From Thelephora terrestris (Eukaryota; Basidiomycota; Agaricomycetes; Thelephorales; Thelephoraceae), in the NCBI GenBank assembly GCA_015956445.1, contig WIUZ02000002.1, positions 2,604,001 to 2,668,000 on the forward strand: 64,000 nt of DNA. Reading direction: 5' to 3'. Made by a program: the position numbers and the translations under genes. Under the pieces are notes generated by a model, which was not told the DNA's origin, did no database searches, and was given only the letters and a program-made list of their open reading frames with translations. The first letter of the stretch is position 1, and every line of letters starts with the position of its first letter. Shown here piece by piece: positions 55,340 to 64,000 of the stretch.

Positions 55340-55599
55340 TGGGGAGGGAAACTTAGACGGAGTTGGGTTGTTTCCGAATAACGATGAATAATGAGTGTGA
55401 ATGAGATTGGTGATATGATAAGGTTAATAGGAGCTTGTATGGTATGGGTAACTTGAAAAGAGAAGGGAATGTGGAGTGCGAGAGCGGCGAGGAGATGGAC
55501 GTGCTCTCGAAAGAGCAGCACGTGTTCCTCCCTGCCGCTTTCGCTAAGACAACATTCTCTAACTCGATCGTTCCTCTCTCGACGAGACTTACAACTTTG
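55340..55599 (-). other. 5' non-coding end of the retrotransposon
   Basis: Between gag and the 7TM-2 junction. Minus strand begins CAAAGTTGTAAGTCTCG. It contains GCTCTCGAAAGAGC, a small palindrome. No repeat shared with 17720-17954 was recognised. Confidence 0.4.
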
Positions 55600-56106
55600 G
55601 TCTCCCATGCTTTTCGGTTTCTCTATCGCTGAATATCACCCTTACCCTCTCAATCGTCTCACGGCTCATCATGCATAGCGGGGACGTTCGAAAGGCCACG
55701 GGGGCTCCCTCTGGTACCAGCGGGTTGCATCATCTCTGTGCTCGTAGAGTCTTCTGCTTTACACGCCGTCAATTCTCTGTTGTTTGTTGGACTGTGGGGC
55801 GCCAATGGTCACGTTGCCGATATCTTCTTACCTATTCTCGCTGAGACTCAGGTTTGTGCTATTCCTATCAACAAGCCCGTGAAGCGTCTGTCTAATCTTG
55901 GGTACGAACAGGTTATCGCTCCGTTGTTGATTGTTCAACGCCTGGCTGACCAGAGCGCGTTGACGAGCGACACCATCCTCACAGGCAGCGTGCATCATAG
56001 GAATCGAGTGGACTTGATTGGTGGTAGTGGGACCCTTCCTGGCGAGCGTCCCTTGAGCTCCGTGGATACGTATGGGAAGACTTCGGGCGGTCGGGGTTGA
56101 GACGAA
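55600..56106 (+). pseudogene. 7TM-2, 3' part
   Basis: Matches 7TM-1 from 11362 to 11935. It includes the helix LNILLTLLIVSRL equivalent and the last exon with DQSALTSDTILTGS. It has an 8-bp deletion near 55728 (GCATCATCTCTGTGCTC versus GCATCAGACCATCGTCACTG) and other indels that break the frame. It completes the gene begun at 17110. Confidence 0.8.
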
Positions 56107-57130
56107 GGCCGACCTGCATCGCGATGATGTCTAAGGTTTCAAAGGCCTCGGGGAACTCGATTCAGTCGACCTCGCTGAGGCCGGGATTCTGTCATCTCTT
56201 TCGTGGTTGGTGGCGCGCTCGGTTTACTTCCCAACAGCCGCGTCCTCCAGTTCTGACGATTGCACACATATGTATGTATGTCGCGTGTAACGTGTATCAA
56301 GCTGTAACAAGTGATTGTGTCGAGCCTGTAGGCGCAACGACGATGGACGCTGGGAGAAAAGCCTTGGACACTCGGTGCCAGGTCATGTTTGACAAGACCG
56401 GGGATTTCGATGAGGTACGATATCACGGATTGTGGACGCGTATGCCTTAACCCCTGACGCACGCGTGCACAAGAACCTCCAACCACAAGCAAGCCGGGAT
56501 ACCGGGCCGCAATGCAGCGCCAGCAGCCCTACAATGGGACACGCACCGGGTCTGCAATGTGATCCTCCCCCGCTCGGACAAGATATGCTTGGGAGAGCGA
56601 ACAAGGAATAGCGCAAGTCGTATGCGAATATTAATTAGCGGAACCGGATGTCGATGTGACCTTGGGAGAGGAGGATAAATGATGTCTTTAGTGCTATTCG
56701 CACTCAAGACCAAACACGTTGTTGTTTCGGCCTTACTATCTTAGGAGAAGGCCGACTCCTGAGTGAATTGGCCACATACAGATTCTTGTGCGGAAAATCC
56801 TGTCCATGGCAGGGATCCGGTCGCCTCTGTCAGGTTATCGAATCCAGAGTCCAACTGTTAGGAGAGGCCGGGATAAGCCCTCTGACGAGACCCTTCACAA
56901 GGGTCAAGACTTGGTCAAGACTCCCGACTGTCACAGTCTTGGCACGGCATCATGGTTCACGAGAAACATTCGTTGCCGGAAATGAAGAACCCCCCTGTGG
57001 CCACCACGAGCCGGTCTCACCCGAAGGGCTCTGTCTGCACGGTGACGAAGCAACCAACCGCTCATATATAGCGAGTCCCTCATGGCCAACGGGTCGTACA
57101 CTTTCCTCACATCCACCACGATCCTCTACG
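56107..57130. promoter_or_regulatory. intergenic region and likely promoter of NLR-2
   Basis: Closely matches 11936-12960. CATATATAGCGAG at 57063 is the equivalent TATA-like element about 65 bp before the NLR-2 start. No gene seen. Confidence 0.5.
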
Positions 57131-59959
57131 ATGGCTACAGAGTCTCAGCGATCTAAAGAATCCATCGATGGTCTTCTCTCAAAGATGAATGTGGCTATTC
57201 AACTTCTAACTACTGCGAAGGATGTCTGCGGTGTCGCTCCAGCCCAAATCGCTTTGGGCTCTGCGTGTGTCCTCCTGACTGCGATTAAGGTACGTTCCCT
57301 CCTATTCTTTGACAATGACCCTCCGATTCAATTGTATTCAGAACACCGAGGGCAACAGACAGGACTTTGTTCGTCTCGGACTGTCCTGCGCTGATGTGTG
57401 TGAAACCCTCGATCGGGGGTTGTACGGGAAAAGATCGGACGAACTCGACGAGTCCGTGCACAAAGCCATCGGGAAACTCACAGCGTAAGTTGACGCCGGC
57501 AACACGTACGCCGAGCAGTTCGCTTATCATGGTTTGGATTGCAGAACCATGGCTGAAATCCAGCGAACCCAGCGAAATGTCACCAACAGGGGTAAACAGA
57601 ATTGGGTCTCCAGATGGTGGAACGCAAGGGATGATAAGCGTGCGATCGCGGCATGGCAGCAAGACCTCATGAGGGTCCTCCACGTGTTCAACGTGCGTCC
57701 ATTCAATCTCGTATGGCAATGGCATTCACTAACGAAACCTTTCCGGACCGAACTGCCGATCGAAACTCACGTGGTCGCTGCGGGTGTGTCTCAAAAATTG
57801 GATGTGTTGACAAATCAGGAAGGTCCTCACTGTCGACATTCGGTAAGCGGGACTTCTTCTCCACCAGCAAACAAATACTAAACATCGCGCAGACTCAACC
57901 CAGGTCAGCGACAATGAATAAAATGGGGACCACAGTCTTACTTTTTCGTAGCGTCTCTCCCGGAGAATCGCCTCCCCCGGCACCGAAGGACTTCTTCGGA
58001 CGCAACGACCTGATCGAGGAGATCGTTGGTCGTGCAGAAAAGCTGGAATCCATCGCTCTCATCGACGCAGGGGGGATTGGGAAAACAGCCATCGCCCTCG
58101 CCGTCCTTCACGACGATCGTATCAAGCACTGTTTCGGGGACAACCGCAGATTCATCCGTTGCGATAAGTTCTCAGCTTCGCGTGCCAATTTCCTCGCCCA
58201 GCTCTCCAAGGTCGTCGGTTCCGGCATCAAAAACCCTGATGATTTGGCTCAATTACGACCATTCCTGTCTTCAAAGCCGATGATCCTCTTCCTCGATAAT
58301 GCTGAATCGATTCTCGACCCCCAGGGAAGTGAGGCTCGGGAGATATACGCCGTAGCGGAGGAGCTGAGCAATATCAGCAACATTTGCCTGGGAATCACCT
58401 CCTGTATCTCTACCATTCCCACACAGTGCAAGCGTCTAAATATCCCCACATTATCAATGGAGGCAGCATGCGACATATTCTACAGCACCTATGGCGACGA
58501 CAAAAGGTCCAGTGGAGTCATCGATGACCTTCTCCGACGCCTAGACTTCCATACGCTCTCAATCAAACTACTCGCGACCGCAGCATCGCACAACATGTGG
58601 AACCACGATCGACTGACGCGAGAATGGGACGCACGCCGCGCGCAAGTACTTCGGACAAATTTCACAGAGAGCCTGGCAGCAACGATAGAATTATCCCTCA
58701 CTTCCCCGACATTCCACCACCTCGGCTCCGAAGCCCGTGAGCTCCTCGGAGTCGTCGCTTTCTTTCCTCAAGGCATTGACGAGAACAACCTAGAATGGTT
58801 GTTCCCCACTATCTCCAACAGGACGGACATCTTCGACACATTCTGCATCCTCTCCTTGACATCTCGAAGCGGTGGCTTCATTACAATGTTAGCACCGATC
58901 CGAGACTACCTCCGTCCTCAACATCCGAAATTATCCCCACTACTCTGTGTGGCCAGGGACCGTTACTTCGCCCGGCTGTCGGTGGACGTTCATCCTGAAA
59001 AGCCTGGATTCGGGGAGGCCCGATGGATCACGTTGGAGGATGTAAACGTTGAGCACCTGCTCGATGTCTTCATATCCATTGATTCAAACTCGGATGATGT
59101 CTGGGATGTTTGTTTTCACTTCGTGGAGCACCTCGTTTGGCTCAAACCGCGAAGAACTGTGCTGGGACCCAAGGTCGAAGGCCTTCCCGACGATCACCGT
59201 TCCAAGCCGAGATGCTTGTTCCAGCTCTCACGGTTGTTTTGTAATGAAGCAGAAGAAATACGACTCCTCACACATACCTTGAGACTCGAAAGGCGGCGGG
59301 GAGATGACTGTAGGGTCGCTGAAACATTAAAAGCCCTATCCGAGGCGAACCGGATGCAAGGCCACCGCGGGGAAGCGATACAACAAGTAAAGGAGGCGAT
59401 AGAAATCAACGAGCGACTCCGTGACACGATCGGGCAAGCAAAATCTTGGAATGAGCTTGCGTTTGTGTTGTTTTATGACGGACAGGTCGACGCGGCAGAA
59501 GATGCGGCATTCCGCGCGATCAACCTCGTCTCAGAGAGAGGCCAAGAATCTCTTGTCTGCGGTTCTCATCAAGTTCTTGGCATGGTTTACAATTCCAAGG
59601 GCGATGTAGAAAAGGCCATTCTCCATTTCGAGACGGGTCTCAAAATTGCATCCTCTTTCAACCGCCACGATCACCTTTTTTGGATCCACCTCTGCCTGGT
59701 GAGGATATTTCGCGACCACGGAAGGTTCGACGAAGCAAACGCTGGCATCGAACAACTCAAGCTCCATGCCGCCGGCAACTTGTACTACCTGGGCCTCGCG
59801 ATGCAAAAGCAGGCTCAGATTTGGTATCTACAAGGGAGGCTCGAGGACGCAGAATCCGAAGCATTGCGTGCGCTCGAGGCCTGCGAGAATGTCGGGGCTG
59901 CAAAGGATGCGGAGGACTGCAGGTCTCTCCTCGAATCAATTGGCACGGTATGGAAGTGA
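57131..59959 (+). CDS. NLR-like protein NLR-2 with altered NTPase motifs and a damaged splice acceptor
   Basis: Exons 57131-57289, 57342-57484, 57545-57692, 57747-57842 and 57893-59959. The acceptor before 57747 reads CCGG where NLR-1 and NLR-3 read CCAG; the 54-bp intron has no stop and is a multiple of three, so retention gives 888 codons and splicing would give 870. The P-loop reads DAGGIGKT, with Asp in place of the first Gly (residue 258, codon 58064-58066), and the sensor motif reads GITSC instead of GITSR (residue 371, codon 58403-58405). The rest, including the Walker B-like LFLDNAE and the TPR region, is nearly identical to NLR-1. The protein probably binds or hydrolyses nucleotide poorly, if it is made. 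Confidence 0.85.
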
Positions 59960-59960
59960 G

Positions 59961-60425
59961 CAATGTCTGCTGGTGTTCGAACGTCCATTTGTGAGCTTCT
60001 GTGGATAATGCTGCCTCGTACACCTGTTAACCCCCCTTCCAAACGTGTAGGACGCCACCCTTGGATACTACTCCCTCTGATCAGGGATCCGGACCGGCGT
60101 CCCATCCCTGAACCTGGCCCCCTTGCCCTCCATTTCCAAAGAACACGCTCTTTTTGTATTGATTGACCGTGCTGCCGATATCTCCTCCAATGGATCGGGC
60201 AAACAATGTCTACTGGTGTTCGAACGTTCAGTTGTGAGCTTCTGGGGATCATACTATGTCGTAGACCTGCTAATCCCCTTCTTGACATGTAGAACACTAC
60301 CATTTAACATTACTCCCGCTGATCGGGGGATCCGGACCGGTGTCCCATTCCTGAACCCGGCCCCCTTGCGCTCCATTTCCGAAGAACGCACTCTTTTTGT
60401 CTCGATTGACCTCCTGTAACCATGG
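59961..60425. repeat. two tandem copies of a 243-bp sequence after NLR-2
   Basis: Copies start at 59961 and 60204. They are the equivalents of 15837 and 16080 after NLR-1, with few substitutions. Confidence 0.72.
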
Positions 60426-61234
60426 GTTGCTTCCGATTCGTTGATACTGATTTGTCGCTCGTGCCAGTCGATCTGTATTTTGTCTCGTGGTGATGTTCTT
60501 TCGCACTCATAGTTTGCCTTCAGTTCGATTCGCTTGCATCCACCTTTCCAGTTTGTGTATCGCAGGGCCATGTATCGCACATAATTTCTCCAGGGTGGTC
60601 ACAGAAGGTTCTGACGGTGAAACCCAATTAAAGACCATTGCATCATTCTCCCAGTATGCCTCAAGTGGCTATGCCAGATCTCCTGTAACCTGGGGGATGC
60701 GCCAGGTGGGCGCCGTGCGTCACACAACACAGCCCAAGGTTGCATGGAAGAGCGTACTTTCGGCTGTTTCCGGAAGGGTTCTCGTCCTGCGCTCACACGC
60801 TAACCATTCAATCCCCCACCGCAATTGCTCTGCAGCCTCTGCTGACGCTGATAGCGCCCTTTCGGACGCGGTTTTGGCCCTGGCTATCTGTTGTAACCCC
60901 TCCAACTTTCCCATGAACCTCTGAAGTCCCGTTCTCCCCTTCCTGGCGCCCGGCTCGAAGAGAAATTCGGAAGGAGATCAAAGTTCCTGCGCTGCGATCT
61001 GACGTTGGCTGCGTATCAGTACTGGATTCTCGAACGCGTCAAACTGGCTTTCTACGGTCTTGTTCATTAACGGGGGGCAAGTTTGGCCAAGATCGCCTGC
61101 AAATGATGTCAGAATATCGTTGGTATCAGATCCGTTCGGGCCACTTGCCATGCTCTCCACAATACCTGCAGCAACACCTCTCGTTTTCTCTGCTGGTCGC
61201 CTATCGCCGGTGTCAGCCTTCCTTGGAGTCTTTC
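60426..61234. other. non-coding segment between NLR-2 and 7TM-3
   Basis: Nearly identical to 16301-17109. No gene supported. Confidence 0.4.
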
Positions 61235-61909
61235 CAGGGGTTTATCGTATACCCTACTCGCTGTACTTCGCTGAGAAGGCCAAATTCGCCGGTATCCTTA
61301 TCGGCGCGATATTCTATGGTATTTCGACCCTGTGTGTTCGTGCTCAACTTATCTGTCAAGTCTATCCTCTCGGGGATCGTCATAGTCCCATTTTTTACAA
61401 TGTGTGGGCGCATTGTTCGGTTCTGGCTATCGCACGAGGGACGGGATCAGGTGGGGACTCGTGGTCTACACTATGACCACGTTCTCGTTCGTGACTATAT
61501 TCACCGCAATCCATTTCCTACATCAATAACCGAGATTCCCTGGCAACGACGCGCTACCTCCCGGACTTCTTGGATACCAGTACCTCATCTACTCCAGGGC
61601 GATCAACATCGTCCCAAATCTTATGTTCCTTCTGAACAAATGGTTGGCCGATGGCATGGTGAGTTCGGTGCCAAACTCAATCTCTTGGGCGACTCACGTA
61701 ATTCTACCCTGAAGCTCCACCGTTGCAACGTCATTTATCAACGAAACCACTGAATCGTCGCCTTCCAATGCCTGATGTACCTGGCCTCTTGGGGTACGCT
61801 CTCCGCAAGACGAGAGGGACATCATCGACTAACATCCTCGATACAGCGCTGGATATCACGCTCATCTACCAAACCTCCCAACCGGATAAAGGCATCTGCA
61901 ACTCCGTGG
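61235..61909 (+). pseudogene. 7TM-3, truncated
   Basis: Almost identical to the 5' part of 7TM-2 (17110-17719), lacking a start codon and with the same indels. It adds exon 3-4 sequence (LIYQTSQP equivalent near 61862). Similarity to 7TM genes ends near 61909 (CAACTCCGTGG), where unrelated sequence follows. The last third of the gene is missing. Confidence 0.72.
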
Positions 61910-63169
61910 TTTGCAAGGACTGCAATTACGGACAGGGATCACAGGTTTTGCAAGGGAAATCAGGTCCCTTCCTCGTCACCAAGAATCTCAAATTGGGCGG
62001 TCCTTACCCTTTGAGAGATCTGGTGCCTCGAAAGCGATGTCGCCTCCGTCGATTGAGCGGTTTGATTACTGGATCGCTGGAAAGCTCAGGAGGGTCAAGG
62101 TTTGCAGGCTTGCCACTCCAGACCAACGACGACAGCTGGGAAGCTACTGAGGCGGGTCTTTTGGCAGACTAAGCTGATGTCTCGCGCGAGGTTTCCACCA
62201 CAAGTGTTTGGATGGCGGGAACAGAAATGATTTCGCTGATGGCATTTGGAGCAATGCGTTAGCTCGAACTTGAGCTTTTCGTAGAACTGTTCTTCTGCGA
62301 CATCTAGATCTGTAGCTTTAAGGATGAATGCAATCAATGGAAGTGGTTGCTTTCCGCATACGGGGCTGGGCGGTCGGTTTCTCGGCTCGGTCAACGTCGC
62401 CACTTGTGACATTCGATCATACGGCTGCCCTCTTCCTTCAGTGCTTCCTTCAGTTGCCTTCTACAACCGCCAGGTGATCGGCAAGTTAACTGCCCGAGAG
62501 TACTACTATAAGGGTCGTTTGGTCAACTTGAGGGGTGTGCCAGTTTATTTTGATGGTAAACGCCGTACGGAACCCTGTACAGCTCAAACAGGATGGAGGT
62601 GTTTTTTCTCGGCTGTTTCCGGGGAGCTTGTCATTATGTGCCAGCACACCAAACACTTGCCACACACTCACAGTGCTCTGGTGACGTCGGCAGAGGCCGC
62701 CCGAACGTGATCTCGGTTTTGTACCTTCGGTCGTCTACCGCAAGTCTTTTCCATAAATTTACGCGAAGTCTCCCCAGCTCCCCGTCCATCGAAGGGTTCC
62801 CGCGTCGTGGTCAGGCGCTTCTCGCGCCAGTCACTCCTCCCTCCCTTTCCTCGCGGACCCCTTGACCGCCAGTAGCCGCACTAAACATTAATATTGGACT
62901 CTGAAACACGTCAAACTGATTTCGTTGGTTGTTCTCACCAACGGGCCCGTTCCAGGACCAAGATTTAGCTGATCTGTAAGCTGATCTGCCGCACCAGTGA
63001 CGGCAAGCGCCGGAGGGGTTAACATTGCTCCTGCTGTTTTTATGTATCCTAGGCGTGAACTTTCCGCTGTCCCGGTTCAAATTCAATTTCGGATATCAAA
63101 CCGAAGCCTGACCCTTCGGTCTGGCTGTTGCCGGCCACGCTTTCCTTATCCTCCATGAGGAGTTCGACG
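61910..63169. other. region between 7TM-3 and NLR-3, with a minus-strand open frame
   Basis: About 62120-63060 is related to about 9550-10540. A minus-strand frame of 105 codons at 62095-62412 has cysteine/histidine spacing (LTHCSKCHQRNHFCSRH) and is broken in the other copy. It may be a remnant of a gene upstream of the 7TM genes. The right end should be the NLR-3 promoter. Confidence 0.4.
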
Positions 63170-64000
63170 ATGGCCTCAAAGTCTCAGCGACAGAAAGGAC
63201 ACGATGGTGTTCCCTCAAGGTTAGATGTGGCGATCCAACTACTAAGTGGTGCGAAGGACGCCTGCGGCGCCGCGCCGGCCCAAATTGTTTTGGGTTCTGC
63301 TTATGTCCTCCTGGCGGCGATCAAGGTACATCCCCCTCCTGTTCTTCGTCGCCGAGCCCCCAATTCACAATCTCCCAGGACAACGTGGGCAACAAACAAG
63401 CCTTTATCGATCTCGGACTGTTCTGTGCTAAAGTGTGTGGAGCCCTTAACAGAGGGCTGAACGGGGAAAAACCACACGAACTCAACGAGTCCGCGCATGA
63501 GGCCATCGGGAAGCTGAGAGAGTGAGTTTATCCAGCATATGCACACCGAGCGGTCCGCTTACTGAGGTCTGGATTGCAGAACTCTCGCTGAAATTCAGAG
63601 CAAAGTCACCAAGAAGGGAAAACAAAACTGGGCCTCTAGATTCTTAACTGCGAAGGGCGATAAGGATGCCATCGCCTCATGGAAGCGAGACCTCGTGATG
63701 GTTCTTCACGTGTTCAACGTGCGTTCATTTTGTTCTGTACGGCATCCGCTATAACGGCAGCCTTCCAGACCGAACTAGCAATCGGTTCCAGCGTGGCGCC
63801 TGGGGATATCTATGATGAATTGGATGAATTGGCAAATGGGGAAGGTGCCCGCCGTCAATGTCTTTTGGTAGGTGTGACTTCCTCCCCACCAACAAACGGA
63901 TACTGATCATCACACAGACTCAAGCCAGGTCAGCGATGACAAATGCAATGGCCACCACATTCGTGTGTTTTCAAGGCATCCCCCTTGGAGAACTGCCTCC
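63170..64000 (+). CDS. NLR-like protein NLR-3, 5' part, cut by the window end
   Basis: Exons 63170-63325, 63379-63521, 63580-63718, 63769-63867 and 63918 onward keep the layout and phases of NLR-1. The start is MASKSQRQKGHDGVPSRLDV; then AQIVLGSAYVLLAAIK. It is clearly more diverged than NLR-1 and NLR-2 are from each other. The acceptor before exon 4 is intact (TTCCAG). Exon 4 is the least conserved exon. The NTPase domain lies outside the window. Confidence 0.82.

Larger units (their letters stand above)
17720..55599 (-). mobile_element. DIRS/Ngaro-type tyrosine-recombinase retrotransposon, fragmented by nested insertions
   Basis: Minus-strand pieces in order: gag (54889-55258, 50768-50803, 50244-50595, 49598-49966, 39885-40000), reverse transcriptase (38631-39934), RNase H (35573-36294) and tyrosine recombinase (about 35500-34672, 18650-18670, 17955-18437). 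Removing the seven insertions leaves roughly 5.2 kb. The junctions with 7TM-2 (CTTCG at 17719, G at 55600) rejoin without a clear target duplication, as expected for tyrosine-recombinase integration. I saw no methyltransferase domain, which favours Ngaro over DIRS1. The split direct repeats expected at the ends were not recognised. Confidence 0.82.

Overview
The window looks like a dikaryotic fungus, most likely an Agaricomycete. Genes are split by many 45-65 bp GT-AG introns, and the recognisable families are mostly known from basidiomycetes: a DUF6533 membrane protein, seven-helix membrane proteins, NB-ARC/TPR (NLR-like) proteins, a Plavaka-type transposase and a DUF6698-like protein. All family names come from reading motifs by eye; no database was searched.

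Host part. 1-4480 holds nothing I can support. A UstYa-like (DUF3328) gene lies at 4481-5433 (-) and a DUF6533 gene at about 7092-8717 (+). From about 10 kb a tandem array of two-gene units begins, each a seven-helix membrane protein (7TM) followed by an NLR-like gene: 7TM-1 (10635-11932), NLR-1 (12961-15835), 7TM-2 (17110-17719 continuing at 55600-56106), NLR-2 (57131-59959), 7TM-3 (truncated, 61235-61909) and NLR-3 (63170 to the window end). NLR-1 and NLR-2 are nearly identical, but NLR-2 carries changes in the P-loop, in a sensor motif and in one splice acceptor.

Transposon nest. Everything from 17720 to 55599 (37.9 kb) is one insertion complex inside the 7TM-2 gene. The oldest layer is a tyrosine-recombinase retrotransposon (DIRS/Ngaro type, minus strand: gag, RT, RNase H, tyrosine recombinase) of about 5.2 kb, cut into pieces by later insertions. 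From right to left these are: a 4.08 kb foldback element made of 36-bp satellite (50807-54885, target duplication CCC); a 172-bp MITE (50596-50767, GC); a 9.6 kb element with TG/CA ends (40001-49592, ATCTG); a 2.3 kb element with TG/CA ends (36300-38625, TGTGG); a 210-bp MITE (35081-35290); a Ty1/copia element (18676-34666, GACGT); and a second 210-bp MITE (18440-18649, TT). The copia 3' LTR is split by a 9.9 kb Plavaka-type DNA transposon (18723-28631, TA), and an intron of that transposase contains a 501-bp palindromic CACTA-like MITE (21705-22205, TGA). That makes five levels counting the host gene. Removing each insertion plus one target duplication rejoins the interrupted reading frame, which independently checks nearly every boundary.

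The Plavaka-type element appears complete. It has 17-bp perfect terminal repeats, a 10-exon transposase gene (1268 aa), a divergently transcribed 7-exon DUF6698-like gene (389 aa), and a duplicated small gene of unknown function. The copia element has one open 1644-codon polyprotein, 354-bp LTRs differing at two positions, and a primer site matching the anticodon arm of initiator tRNA-Met. The two TG/CA elements carry spliced or TATA-headed genes, several rich in coiled coil, with no reverse transcriptase and no direct LTRs that I could find; they are the least explained objects here.
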